From NCBI RefSeq assembly GCF_024346715.1, contig NZ_AP024853.1, positions 682,001-746,000 of the forward strand: a stretch of 64,000 nucleotides of DNA, written 5' to 3'. Of this stretch, positions 15,235-22,953 are shown in pieces (position 1 is the first letter of the stretch; the number at the start of each line of letters is the position of its first letter). Both the position numbers and the translations under genes were made by a program. This DNA comes from Photobacterium swingsii (GTDB taxonomy: Bacteria > Pseudomonadota > Gammaproteobacteria > Enterobacterales > Vibrionaceae). A model generated the notes under the pieces. That model saw nothing but the letters and a program-made list of their open reading frames with translations, made no database searches and was not told the DNA's origin.

Positions 15235-15262
15235 TTGAACAGTCACACGTTGTGTTTATAAT
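15235..15262 (+). promoter_or_regulatory. Repressor promoter
   Basis: TTGAAC (15235-15240) and TATAAT (15257-15262) are 16 bases apart, about 60 bases before the repressor ATG. The spacer contains ACAC-GT-TGTGT-like inverted half-sites that could be an operator. Confidence 0.65.
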
Positions 15263-15324
15263 CGATGTTTCTTATTCGCATACCATGCGCAACTAAACGT
15301 TTAACAACAACAGAGGTATAGCCA

Positions 15325-15960
15325 ATGACGATGTCAATTCTCGCTCGTAATATTGAGACAAGAAAGCGTGATTTAGGGATCCCAACGAGCATTAAATTAG
15401 CGAAAGATAGTGGTGTTAGCCGCGCAGTTTTAACTAATATTAAAAACAATCCTGACAAAAGCATCATGCTAGATTCAGCAGTTAGGCTTGCTGAATCACT
15501 ACAATGTAGGTTGGAATGGTTAGCGACAGGGAAAGGCTCACCAACAGCAGACGAATATATAATTGCCTCGAAAATTGAACACGGCGCACCTTTAGTGACG
15601 TTGAATGAATTAGTTAATGCTAACCTATCAGAGCTTACACAAACGCTCCTAGAAACCAATCGAGAACGTTTACCTTGCCCAATTGGTAATTCTCACAATC
15701 AGATAGTGATCAGAGTGTCTGAAAAACTAGGCAAATACTATGCGGGTGGTTATATGTGGTTTGATGTCACAAAGACACCTGTGAGCGGTCAAGTTGTCTT
15801 GGTTAAGACGGAATCTAATGTAGAGGTCATGGAGTTCCAATCAGCCCATGGCAGACAGTTTTTGAAATCACTAAATGATGAACTACCAATGGACTTAAGG
15901 CTTAGTGAAATAAATGATCAGACTCTCATCGCTACATTTTCCGCTTACGCAATTTTTTAA
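15325..15960 (+). CDS. CI-like phage repressor, S24-like domain without visible catalytic pair
   Basis: Maintains lysogeny. The N-terminal HTH (about 1-65) reads IKLAKDSGVSRAVLTNIKN, followed by the ESLQCRLEWLATGKG signature common in phage XRE repressors. The C-terminal 100 residues follow the LexA/CI peptidase fold: QIVIRVSEK, then PVSGQVVLVKTESNVEVMEF, then LKSLNDE. The usual GDSM serine is replaced by SEKLGK sequence, and the Lys expected in the VKRL position reads VMEF. Self-cleavage is therefore doubtful, and the antirepressor on the opposite strand is a likely inducer. AGAGG precedes ATG 15325; ATG 15331 is also possible. Confidence 0.85.
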   Translation: MTMSILARNIETRKRDLGIPTSIKLAKDSGVSRAVLTNIKNNPDKSIMLDSAVRLAESLQCRLEWLATGKGSPTADEYIIASKIEHGAPLVTLNELVNANLSELTQTLLETNRERLPCPIGNSHNQIVIRVSEKLGKYYAGGYMWFDVTKTPVSGQVVLVKTESNVEVMEFQSAHGRQFLKSLNDELPMDLRLSEINDQTLIATFSAYAIF

Positions 15961-15994
15961 CATATCCTCCAATCTTCCCCCAATTACTGCTATT

Positions 15995-16020
15995 TAACGG
16001 GCTTTTAAATAAGCCCGTTA
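15995..16020 (+). terminator. Hairpin after the repressor gene
   Basis: Perfect 10-base stem TAACGGGCTT/AAGCCCGTTA with a 6-base loop, 34 bases after the stop. No T-run follows, so it may be a weak terminator or an mRNA 3' stabiliser. Confidence 0.5.
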
Positions 16021-16120
16021 CATTTCGAAATCTAAATTTTCAAAAATATTTATTCCCAATCGCTTCCCTTCCTGTCCTTGTTTGATTATTCTTGTATTCG
16101 TTCGATGAATTACAAACAAA

Positions 16121-16144
16121 AGAAAACCGCCCCTAAAGGCGGTT
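16121..16144 (-). terminator. Terminator-like hairpin upstream of the 16255 operon
   Basis: Stem AACCGCC/GGCGGTT followed by TTTTCTTTTG on the minus strand. No minus-strand gene lies nearby, so it may block antisense transcription toward the repressor. The box CTTGTATTCGTTCG (16091-16104), like those of the 4.7 and 6.1 kb modules, lies beside it. Confidence 0.5.
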
Positions 16145-16180
16145 ATCTCCACAAGGTATGACCAGACCATAAATTAAAAC

Positions 16181-16224
16181 GGTTTGACCGTTAAAGAAGT
16201 GACCAAACCTCTTTAACGTTGGTC
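16181..16224 (+). promoter_or_regulatory. Interleaved inverted repeats before the DUF2303 operon
   Basis: GGTTTG (16181-16186) pairs with CAAACC (16204-16209). CGTTAAAGA (16189-16197) pairs perfectly with TCTTTAACG (16210-16218). The two stems interleave and would compete in RNA. TGACC boxes recur at about 16159, 16185 and 16200, with the inverse GGTCA at 16220, so the block could also be a multi-site operator. Confidence 0.5.
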
Positions 16225-16254
16225 ATATTACCACAGTAAAACAGTGAGTAAACC

Positions 16255-16680
16255 ATGACAGAAGCCATAGAAGAAGTTCAAGAAACCAGCAAACAAGCAA
16301 CACCAGATCGCACAACTGATTTCCCAACCTTGATGCAGCAACTTGATGCAGGTGTCATTGCCAATGTCTTAGGTTTAGCATTGTCGAACGTTGCCCTTGC
16401 TGTTGCCAACTCAAACAAAAAGGGCACGATCACACTCAAGCTTGATATTAAGCCTAACTCAACCACGGATAACTCAATTGTTGACGTGATCAGCAGCATT
16501 AAAGTAACAGAGCCAAAAGTGAACCATGGCTCTAAAGTAGAAGATTTCCAATATGGTAGCGTGGCCTTTGTTGGCTATGGCGGCAAACTCTCTTATGACC
16601 GCCCTAAATTGGACGTAAACCACCAGCGCCAGCTAGATATTCCAGCAGGTATCAATCAATTGAAAGTAGGAAATTACTAA
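16255..16680 (+). CDS. Hypothetical phage protein before DUF2303 gene, 141 aa
   Basis: No named family recognised. A hydrophobic alanine-rich helix (about 36-52) is followed by beta-rich sequence (GTITLKLDIKPN). The stop overlaps the DUF2303 start by one base (TAATG), so the pair is co-translated. GTGAG lies before the ATG. Small partners like this often precede DUF2303 genes in prophage right arms (recalled, not checked). Confidence 0.65.
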   Translation: MTEAIEEVQETSKQATPDRTTDFPTLMQQLDAGVIANVLGLALSNVALAVANSNKKGTITLKLDIKPNSTTDNSIVDVISSIKVTEPKVNHGSKVEDFQYGSVAFVGYGGKLSYDRPKLDVNHQRQLDIPAGINQLKVGNY

Positions 16681-17504
16681 TGTCATTAACTCCAGAAGCG
16701 ATCCAAACACTTGTTAACAATGGCAATGCGCCCCTATTCCTTGACCAACTAAAGGATGCAGAGACAAGTTCCCAGGTTATTGCAATTCCAAGTGAGTACA
16801 AATTACAAGATCTTGAAGCATACCAAGAACACCGCAACAGCTTGCGCGGTAAATTTGAAACAAATGTTATCGATGAGTTCATTAAATACAATAAAGACCA
16901 TGCAGAAGATGGCACCAAAACATTTGTTGACGCCGATACCATGAAAGCTGAAACAATTTTTGATGTTGGCACACGAGATAAGGCCGGACACCAACGCCAC
17001 CGTGCAAGTTTGTCATTAAAACGAACAGCGCCATACAAAGCACTCCTAAACTTATCTGGCTCACCAATGCCACAAAAAGAAATGGCCGAGTGGTTGGAAG
17101 ATTACAGTGAGTTCCTAACTGCATTTTCAAGTGATGGTAAAGTCATCGAAATGGATAAAGCAAGCGCGGCCATTCGTGATCTTAACTTTGAAGTAGTTCG
17201 CGGTTCTGAACGCCAAGTGCAAGACTTTAGCCAACAGCAAAGTGAATACGAACGTGTTGCAACGAAGACAAAAGAAGATTTAGTTATACCTGCGGCATTT
17301 GTATTTACATGTGAACCCTACCACGGTTTAGAGTCACGTAAATTTGAAATGCGCCTTTCCATTGTTCGCAATGAAATCCTAACTCTACGCATTAAGCGAT
17401 TGGAAGAAACCCAAGAACTAATGGCTTTTGAGTTCTTAGAAATCATCGTTCAGAAACAATCAGACATGGAAATGAACGTACCGACGTACATTGGTGAATT
17501 TTAA
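16680..17504 (+). CDS. DUF2303 (YfdQ-like) phage protein
   Basis: A 274-residue protein of the DUF2303 family, whose E. coli prophage CPS-53 member is YfdQ. Landmarks are KLQDLEAYQEHRNSLRGKFET (about 41-61), FVDADTMKAETIFDVG (about 81-96), HRASLSLKRTAPYKALL (about 105-121) and a conserved C-terminal Glu-rich helix. The biochemical role of the family is unknown; members are usually early genes near integrases, as here. It begins immediately at the previous stop. Confidence 0.85.
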   Translation: MSLTPEAIQTLVNNGNAPLFLDQLKDAETSSQVIAIPSEYKLQDLEAYQEHRNSLRGKFETNVIDEFIKYNKDHAEDGTKTFVDADTMKAETIFDVGTRDKAGHQRHRASLSLKRTAPYKALLNLSGSPMPQKEMAEWLEDYSEFLTAFSSDGKVIEMDKASAAIRDLNFEVVRGSERQVQDFSQQQSEYERVATKTKEDLVIPAAFVFTCEPYHGLESRKFEMRLSIVRNEILTLRIKRLEETQELMAFEFLEIIVQKQSDMEMNVPTYIGEF

Positions 17505-17519
17505 TAACTGATAAAAAAC

Positions 17520-17543
17520 AAATCGCCGATAATTCGGCGATTT
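17520..17543 (+). terminator. Hairpin between DUF2303 and coiled-coil genes
   Basis: Perfect 10-base stem AAATCGCCGA/TCGGCGATTT with a TAAT loop. Only TTT follows on the plus strand, so it probably trims or partly terminates rather than ending the operon. The minus-strand side is T-rich. Confidence 0.5.
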
Positions 17544-17567
17544 CACCTAAATAACAAGGAATGACCA

Positions 17568-18686
17568 ATGACAACAGAGAAATACCAACCAACTGATGTG
17601 TCAGTTAACAATTTACTTCGCATGGTTCAAAGCCAGCTATCAAACGTGTCATCGCTTGTTGAGACTCATGCAGAACTTGTTAATGGCTCTTTGGCGCAAG
17701 ATACCGATGAATACAACGCTCTTATCCTTCAACTGGAAGAATCTGACGCAAAAAACCAAACGTTAGAATTAAAAGTCATTGAGTTAATCAAGACAGCAGA
17801 AGAAGAAGACCTTAACCACATCGAGCAACTTACCAAACTACGTTCTGAGTTCAACTCATTGAGATTAAGAACTAAGGACTTTAGCGATATGCGCACAGAG
17901 CTAAAACGACTTAAATCTCTCGATCCTGACGCTCTTAAGCGAAAATTATCAGAACGTAACAAGGTAGCAGACGAACGCCTTAACACAATAAATGCAATGA
18001 AGCGTGAGAACTCAGCTTATCGAAAAGATAACGTAAAACTTAAACGCGACCACGCTGAATTAATGGATACCGCACTAAAGGCTACTGAGCTTGCTGATTC
18101 ACTACAAGAACGCATTACACATGTTGATGGCGATGTGAAAAATAAAGTTTATTCCGGGAAAGATGGGTTGGAATGTTTCATCTACACCTTTGGGTGGCGA
18201 CTAACTTACATTCCAGTGGCTAGAAACATAAGCGTAATAAGCGATTTAGATTTCCATATTGTTATTAGGACCAATTGGGCGATTAACATCACCGTATCTG
18301 TTTCTGATTATCTTGTTCCGTTCATGCCATCTTGTACTGATCTTGAAGGAAAGATGCCAACGGATCTTTATGGCGACTTACAAGAACTATTCATCGAACG
18401 CTTATCTGTCTCTCACTCTCATTTAATCGATCGCATGGAATGGGCAAAAGAAACCGGACTTGATGAATGCGGCAGGGCTATAACACCACGCGAACTCAAG
18501 CTACTAAATGATGCTAATTACTTTTCTGTTTATTCAGTTATGCACTCTACAGATCACGAGTTGGCTAAGTCAGTAAAAGGAATCAGTGAAAAATCCGCCG
18601 AGAAAATCCGCCGAAGTGTAGATCAGACCTACGTTAAGGAATGGGAGTCAGCAAACTGGACAAGAGAACAACGAGGACTTAAGTAG
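17568..18686 (+). CDS. Long coiled-coil phage protein, 372 aa
   Basis: Residues about 50-185 are almost continuous heptad-type coiled coil (Leu/Glu/Lys-rich, for example LRTKDFSDMRTELKRLKSL). A folded C-terminal domain follows (YTFGWRLTYIPVARN onward), with helix-rich sequence at the end. No known family is recognised. AAGGAATGACC precedes the ATG. The stop shares a base with the methyltransferase GTG start. A DNA-organising or regulatory scaffold is a guess. Confidence 0.7.
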   Translation: MTTEKYQPTDVSVNNLLRMVQSQLSNVSSLVETHAELVNGSLAQDTDEYNALILQLEESDAKNQTLELKVIELIKTAEEEDLNHIEQLTKLRSEFNSLRLRTKDFSDMRTELKRLKSLDPDALKRKLSERNKVADERLNTINAMKRENSAYRKDNVKLKRDHAELMDTALKATELADSLQERITHVDGDVKNKVYSGKDGLECFIYTFGWRLTYIPVARNISVISDLDFHIVIRTNWAINITVSVSDYLVPFMPSCTDLEGKMPTDLYGDLQELFIERLSVSHSHLIDRMEWAKETGLDECGRAITPRELKLLNDANYFSVYSVMHSTDHELAKSVKGISEKSAEKIRRSVDQTYVKEWESANWTREQRGLK

Positions 18687-19303
18687 TGGAAAAATTCGAT
18701 GTTATTTATTGCGATCCTCCTTGGCAATTTAATAGCAAAAAAACGGGTGGAAGCATGAAAAGTGGAGCATCGCAGCTTTACGACACCATGACACTAGAAG
18801 AACTAAAAGAAATGCCAGTTGGAGAGCTGGCCGCTGATAACTGCATGTTAATCATGTGGTGGGTTGGTGCAATGGGTAAAGAAGCCTTTGAACTGGCAGA
18901 AGCATGGGGCTTTGAAGTCAGGAACATGAATGGGATTGTTTGGATTAAGCAAACAGTTTTAGGCAATCCATTTTTCGGTATGGGCTACTACACGCGAGCC
19001 GGATCTGAATCTTGCCTAATAGCCATAAAAGGAACTGTGAAACCTCTTAGCCGCTCTGTTCGTGCGGTGTTTTCATCGCCAGTTGGCGGGCATAGCGAGA
19101 AACCAAGTGAAGTTCGCGACAAAATAATGGAACTATTCGGTTATAAACGAAAAATCGAATTATTTCACCGTGGGGTGTCGAAAGGAAATTGGTCTGTATT
19201 TGGTAACCAATCATACCCAAGTTTAATTTTGGACGAGTACGGGTGGCGCGAGCCGCATATTTGCGAATTAGAATTACAACTAGAAGGAATTGAAAATGGA
19301 TAA
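18686..19303 (+). CDS. MT-A70 family DNA N6-adenine methyltransferase
   Basis: Transfers methyl groups from S-adenosylmethionine to adenine in DNA. The catalytic motif DPPW is at residues 10-13 (VIYCDPPWQF). NGIVWIKQT (about 77-85) and the RAGSESCLIAIKG strand (about 98-110) fit the family, as does the C-terminal HSEKPSEVRDKIMELFG, which in MT-A70 phage enzymes reads HSxKPxxxR. The start is GTG at 18686, overlapping the previous stop. Phage enzymes of this type can protect phage DNA from restriction. The recognition site cannot be read from sequence. Confidence 0.88.
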   Translation: MEKFDVIYCDPPWQFNSKKTGGSMKSGASQLYDTMTLEELKEMPVGELAADNCMLIMWWVGAMGKEAFELAEAWGFEVRNMNGIVWIKQTVLGNPFFGMGYYTRAGSESCLIAIKGTVKPLSRSVRAVFSSPVGGHSEKPSEVRDKIMELFGYKRKIELFHRGVSKGNWSVFGNQSYPSLILDEYGWREPHICELELQLEGIENG

Positions 19304-19514
19304 TGAAAAACCAAAACTAATCAGCATGGATTCATTGTTAATCCGATACTCACCTTTTGCAAAAAAAGATGGTGAAAACTTCACAAAAAAAGGTCTATAT
19401 AACTGGCGTAAAAATAGAAGCTATCCAGAACCTGTTATTACTACCCCTCGCCTTGTATGGCGTATTGCAGATGTTGAAGCATGGGAGATAGAACAAGGGT
19501 ATGACTTCCTCTAA
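19296..19514 (+). CDS. AlpA-like small DNA-binding protein (possible excisionase)
   Basis: A 72-residue protein with a MerR/AlpA-type layout: SLLIRYSPFAKKDGENFTKKGLYNWRK resembles the helix-turn-helix, and the end reads RLVWRIADVEAWEIEQ, like the RWxxxDVxxW tail of AlpA proteins. Such proteins often act as excisionase or integrase activator, which suits its place near int. ATG 19296 is supported by AAGGA upstream. It overlaps its neighbours on both sides by 8 and 14 bases. Confidence 0.7.
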   Translation: MDNEKPKLISMDSLLIRYSPFAKKDGENFTKKGLYNWRKNRSYPEPVITTPRLVWRIADVEAWEIEQGYDFL

Positions 19515-19680
19515 ATCCAACTATGGCGGAAGGCTTGGAAGAATTATAAATACCTTCCCACGGGTATCATGCCCACTATGTGGCACTCGGCAAGTACAGA
19601 TAATTAACTATACCAGTGGCGACCCAAAATATCGGTGTCGCCACTGCAAACAAATATTTACATTGCAATACAAGGATTGA
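19501..19680 (+). CDS. Small zinc-ribbon protein, 59 aa
   Basis: The ATG at 19501 lies inside the last codons of the AlpA-like gene and opens a 59-codon frame. CPLCGTRQV (about 26-34) and YRCRHCKQIFTLQY (about 44-57) give a clean CxxC-x17-CxxC zinc ribbon with a basic tail. The spacing and the final RCRHCKQIF resemble transposon InsA or Ogr-type ribbons that bind DNA or RNA polymerase. The next gene starts 2 bases after its stop. Confidence 0.68.
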   Translation: MTSSKSNYGGRLGRIINTFPRVSCPLCGTRQVQIINYTSGDPKYRCRHCKQIFTLQYKD

Positions 19681-19682
19681 CC

Positions 19683-20147
19683 ATGAAGTTTGAACACATT
19701 AAAAAAGGCGATCAGGTATTTATCTCTATTGCTGTTTCATTAGCAGGTATGACTCGCGGAAGAACGATGGGTACTTTTTTCATTCCTGTCACAGTTACAT
19801 CAACCACTGCGAAATTCTTTGATTGCGAAACTAACCTAGATATTAAAAGCACAATACGCTTTAGAAAGAGCGATGGTAAAGAACATCGAGCTGGATATAA
19901 CATTTTCACAGCTCATATTGAAGGTGAAAAAGTTAACGTCCACGGTGAATCATTAACAGTAAGAGATCAATCCGAAGAACACGATATTGCGCTAAAACTA
20001 GCAAAAAAAATAGGTCAAGCCTCAACCCTTATTTCTCTTGATAATAGTGAACGTATGATCAATTGGGTTAGCGTCACAGAAGAACAATGTGACGCAATTA
20101 TTTCACTGGTTAACTCGCTACCAACAAAGGATCGTTGGTGCCGATAA
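19683..20147 (+). CDS. Hypothetical phage protein, 154 aa
   Basis: Not recognised. The start at 19683 (MKFEHIKKGD) has an AAGG-containing leader and follows the zinc-ribbon stop directly. The N-terminal half reads like a small beta-barrel (GDQVFISIAVSLAG, VTVTSTTAKFFDCE). It ends in the convergent integrase gene, overlapping it by 38 bases. Confidence 0.65.
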   Translation: MKFEHIKKGDQVFISIAVSLAGMTRGRTMGTFFIPVTVTSTTAKFFDCETNLDIKSTIRFRKSDGKEHRAGYNIFTAHIEGEKVNVHGESLTVRDQSEEHDIALKLAKKIGQASTLISLDNSERMINWVSVTEEQCDAIISLVNSLPTKDRWCR

Positions 20148-21279
20148 TTTTATCGTGATAAGCATTCATGGCGGCATTAATCTGGTCAATATACTGGCCT
20201 TGGTTATACACCGCCATCACTCCAGCCATCTTATGACCAAGCAACTTTTCAGCAATATACGGTTCAACACCCATATCAGCTAACCTTGTTGATATGGTGT
20301 GTCTAAATCCATGAGCGCGAAAATCATCTATCCCGGCGGCTAGAGCTGCCCTTTTCATCCTAAGACTAAAGGCGGGTGAATCTAACCCAACTCCTCGACG
20401 TCCATGTATTAATAAATCATTTGAAGATAGTGCCATAAGTTGCTTTATAACTGGCACCAAAAAATCAGGAACTGGCCGGGTAATCGTTGTTTTATTCTTT
20501 GAGTTTTCAACGGGAACAGTCCACAACTTTTCTTTTAGATTAAAGTCTGATTTTTTTGCCCGGCGTAATTCACCGATCCGGCACCCGAAAAACATAACCA
20601 ACAGCAAAGCCGCCCTATTCTCGTAAGCAACTGAATCATTGTTAATCACGTTATACATTTTTCTCAACTCATCAAATGTATAGATCCTACGGGTAGGAGG
20701 CGGAAGCGTCACAATGTTCTTCATCTTAAGATGCAGCAGCTTAGATGAATCAATTATCTCAAGAACGATTAAGTAATTTATAGCGCCCTTCGTTTCCATA
20801 AATAACTGTTTAGCCATCATTGGTGCAGTTATTTTTTGAAACGCACTAATCCAATCACTTGAGTTAACATCCTCGATAACCCAATTACCAATTGTAGGAT
20901 AGAGCCAGCGCTTAAACGCAGCCATAATCCACCCGCATTCCTTCCTATTTTTAAGCACGTAGTGCTTATACCAATAATCAATACCTTCCTTAAAAGTTAT
21001 CCTTTCCTTTAGCCTCTGCTTATCCCTACGAGGATCAACACCTGAATCGATAAGGCGCTTAAATTCTTGGTGCTTTTCTCTTGCTTGCTTAAGTGGCATT
21101 TCAGGATAAGTACCAATTTTCACAATGGCCTGTTTGCCTGACCATCGATAACGATAATAAAAAGCTACTGCTCCTGTTTTGTATTTTCTTGCAAGCAATC
21201 CACCACCATCAGGATAGTCTTTATGAGCACCTTCAGGGGTGGATGATTTAGATTTTAATAGTCGGTCTGTTAGTGCCAT
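20110..21279 (-). CDS. Prophage tyrosine integrase (P4-type)
   Basis: Site-specific recombinase for integration and excision. The N-terminal 80 residues match the DUF4102 arm-binding domain (DYPDGGGLLARKYKTGAVAFYYRYR). The catalytic domain shows GCRIGELR, HGFRHTISTRLA, LLGHK and the nucleophile Tyr in AVYNQ. ATG 21279 (MALTDRLLKS) is chosen because AAGGAG lies just upstream; the longer frame has no ribosome binding site. The 389-residue length is normal. It marks the right end of the prophage and is convergent with the plus-strand operon. Confidence 0.93.
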   Translation of the reverse strand: MALTDRLLKSKSSTPEGAHKDYPDGGGLLARKYKTGAVAFYYRYRWSGKQAIVKIGTYPEMPLKQAREKHQEFKRLIDSGVDPRRDKQRLKERITFKEGIDYWYKHYVLKNRKECGWIMAAFKRWLYPTIGNWVIEDVNSSDWISAFQKITAPMMAKQLFMETKGAINYLIVLEIIDSSKLLHLKMKNIVTLPPPTRRIYTFDELRKMYNVINNDSVAYENRAALLLVMFFGCRIGELRRAKKSDFNLKEKLWTVPVENSKNKTTITRPVPDFLVPVIKQLMALSSNDLLIHGRRGVGLDSPAFSLRMKRAALAAGIDDFRAHGFRHTISTRLADMGVEPYIAEKLLGHKMAGVMAVYNQGQYIDQINAAMNAYHDKIIGTNDPLLVAS

Positions 21280-21295
21280 GCTCACTCCTTGCGAG

Positions 21296-21311
21296 TGTGT
21301 ATATATACACA
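21296..21311. promoter_or_regulatory. Palindrome just upstream of int
   Basis: TGTGTATATATACACA is a perfect 16-base palindrome 17 bases before the integrase ATG, next to a second TATACACA-rich stretch. Its position suits an operator controlling int or part of the integrase binding region. Confidence 0.45.
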
Positions 21312-21544
21312 ATATACACACACATTTTTGTAGAACACATAGATACACAATGATCACCACTGCCATGAAATGGCACTTAAAATCACTATAACTATCTGTT
21401 TTAACTATATTACATGGTTACACGAGGGGATGGTAGATATTTCAGAATCTTGTCAGTTAACTATTCGTATTTTAATTAACCTTTCTGTTAGCTGCAATGA
21501 TCAGTGTCATTTTTTATTATTTCAATGCGATTTCAGTCAATAGG
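21312..21544. other. Probable prophage-chromosome junction region
   Basis: No gene, tRNA or tmRNA is seen. For an integrase transcribed inward from the prophage edge, the attachment core should lie between the int start and the solute-binding protein gene. The partner end is outside the window, so the core cannot be identified. Confidence 0.45.
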
Positions 21545-21585
21545 GAACAAAAAAGGCACTTTTGCTTATCTACAAAAATGCCTTT
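21545..21585 (-). terminator. Terminator after the solute-binding protein gene
   Basis: Stem AAAGGCA/TGCCTTT with inner TTTTG/CAAAA pairing; a T-run follows on the minus strand. Confidence 0.75.
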
Positions 21586-21610
21586 CGGTGACTTTAAATG
21601 TGATTAATGC

Positions 21611-22951
21611 TTACTGGCACACAGGGGATGATTTTGCGTTTTTTTGAGGTTCATACCAAGACACTAACCCTTGCTGGATTGTTTGTGCTGCTTGAGTTGG
21701 TGTCATAGTGCCATTGATTACGCCAACACTCGTTTGCCACAACTGATTCTCAAGCTCTGGCTTACCACGTGATAAAATTTGAGCTGAATTGCGAATTGTA
21801 GAATCACATTCATCACGCCATGCCATCATTTCTGCTGCGATGGGGTTTTTCACATCAAAAAAGTGATTTGATAACGAGAAAAAGCCTGGTAACGCATTCG
21901 TCATTAACTCTGCAAATTCTGCAGTCGTCATCCAATGTAAGAATGCATTGGCCGCTGGATCATCCTTCGCTTTGCTGTTCAATCCCATACCTAAATCAGT
22001 ATGATCACTGAAGTAACACTCTCCCTGTGCATGTTCAACTGGTGGGCGAAACACACCAAGCTCAATGCTGCTATCAAAGGTTGAAATATCCCAAGAGCCC
22101 GCCGGGAAAATAGCGGCTTTACCCGACTTAAATAAAGTGATCGAGTCGTTATAACCCCGTTGCTGATAACCTTGCCCTAAATAAGGTTGCCATGATGCTA
22201 ATTGTTGAAATGTTTCTTGGTAGGCTTTATCTGAAAAGCGCTCCGTACCGCGAATAAGCGCTAAACGACCATCTTCACCTTTCCAGTGATTAGGTCCCAC
22301 ATTTTGGAAGCCCATAGTAGCCGCTTCCCATTTATCTTTGGTGCCCATAGCCAAAGGCACGTACTTACCACTTTGTTTAACATGTTCAAGTACCTGCGTA
22401 AATTGCGCTGTTGTTGTTGGCGCCTCCATCCCCAGCTCTTTAAACACGGCTTTATTGTAAAAGAAACCATGGATTACCGATGCCATAGGTAAACAAAAGG
22501 TTTGGGCGCCAGAATCTGTTTGCCATGGGCCGAGTGCAAAACTAGGAAAGTTCTCCATTCCTGCAATTTCAGTAATATCGCTAAAATAACCTTGTTTGAA
22601 TAGCGACAAAGAGGCATCAAATGGGCGACATGCAATCAAATCACCCGCCGTCCCTGCTGCCAAATCTTTAGCAAGCTGATCATTAAATGTTGAAGGATCA
22701 GTAGGCGCACGATACGCCACTTTTATGTTGGGGTAATGTTTGTTGAATGCAGGAATAATCGTTTTTTCCCACACCGCATTGTCATTACGCCAAGAGTCAA
22801 TCACAACACTTCCTTGAATCGAAGCATCAGCAGCCACAACATCGGGCGTACTAACAGTTAAAGCCACAACGCTGACGACTGTTGCTAGACACCAAGTAGT
22901 CATTGTACGCGGTGAGCGACGCATGGGTTGTTTATTACGTAGATCCATCAT
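21611..22951 (-). CDS. Periplasmic sugar-type solute-binding protein (ABC family 1)
   Basis: A secreted binding protein. A twin hydrophobic signal segment ends near VVAADA (about residue 40). The mature part follows the family 1 extracellular solute-binding pattern: VVIDSWRNDNAVWEKTIIPAFNKHYPNIKVAY, then AGTAGDLIACRP, then YNDSITLFKSGKAAIFPAGSWDIS. No ABC permease or ATPase gene is beside it. It follows a chemoreceptor with its start at the receptor's stop, so it probably feeds ligand to that receptor. Start choice is GTG 22954, ATG 22951 or ATG 22948, downstream of AAGGTG in the receptor's last codons. The ligand is unknown; sugars are typical. Confidence 0.85.
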   Translation of the reverse strand: MMDLRNKQPMRRSPRTMTTWCLATVVSVVALTVSTPDVVAADASIQGSVVIDSWRNDNAVWEKTIIPAFNKHYPNIKVAYRAPTDPSTFNDQLAKDLAAGTAGDLIACRPFDASLSLFKQGYFSDITEIAGMENFPSFALGPWQTDSGAQTFCLPMASVIHGFFYNKAVFKELGMEAPTTTAQFTQVLEHVKQSGKYVPLAMGTKDKWEAATMGFQNVGPNHWKGEDGRLALIRGTERFSDKAYQETFQQLASWQPYLGQGYQQRGYNDSITLFKSGKAAIFPAGSWDISTFDSSIELGVFRPPVEHAQGECYFSDHTDLGMGLNSKAKDDPAANAFLHWMTTAEFAELMTNALPGFFSLSNHFFDVKNPIAAEMMAWRDECDSTIRNSAQILSRGKPELENQLWQTSVGVINGTMTPTQAAQTIQQGLVSWYEPQKNAKSSPVCQ

Positions 22952-22953
22952 CA

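Noticed and set aside
21280..21610. tRNA-borne attachment site for the integrase
   Set aside because: No tRNA or tmRNA 3' end is found in this segment, and the other prophage end is outside the window, so no core can be matched.
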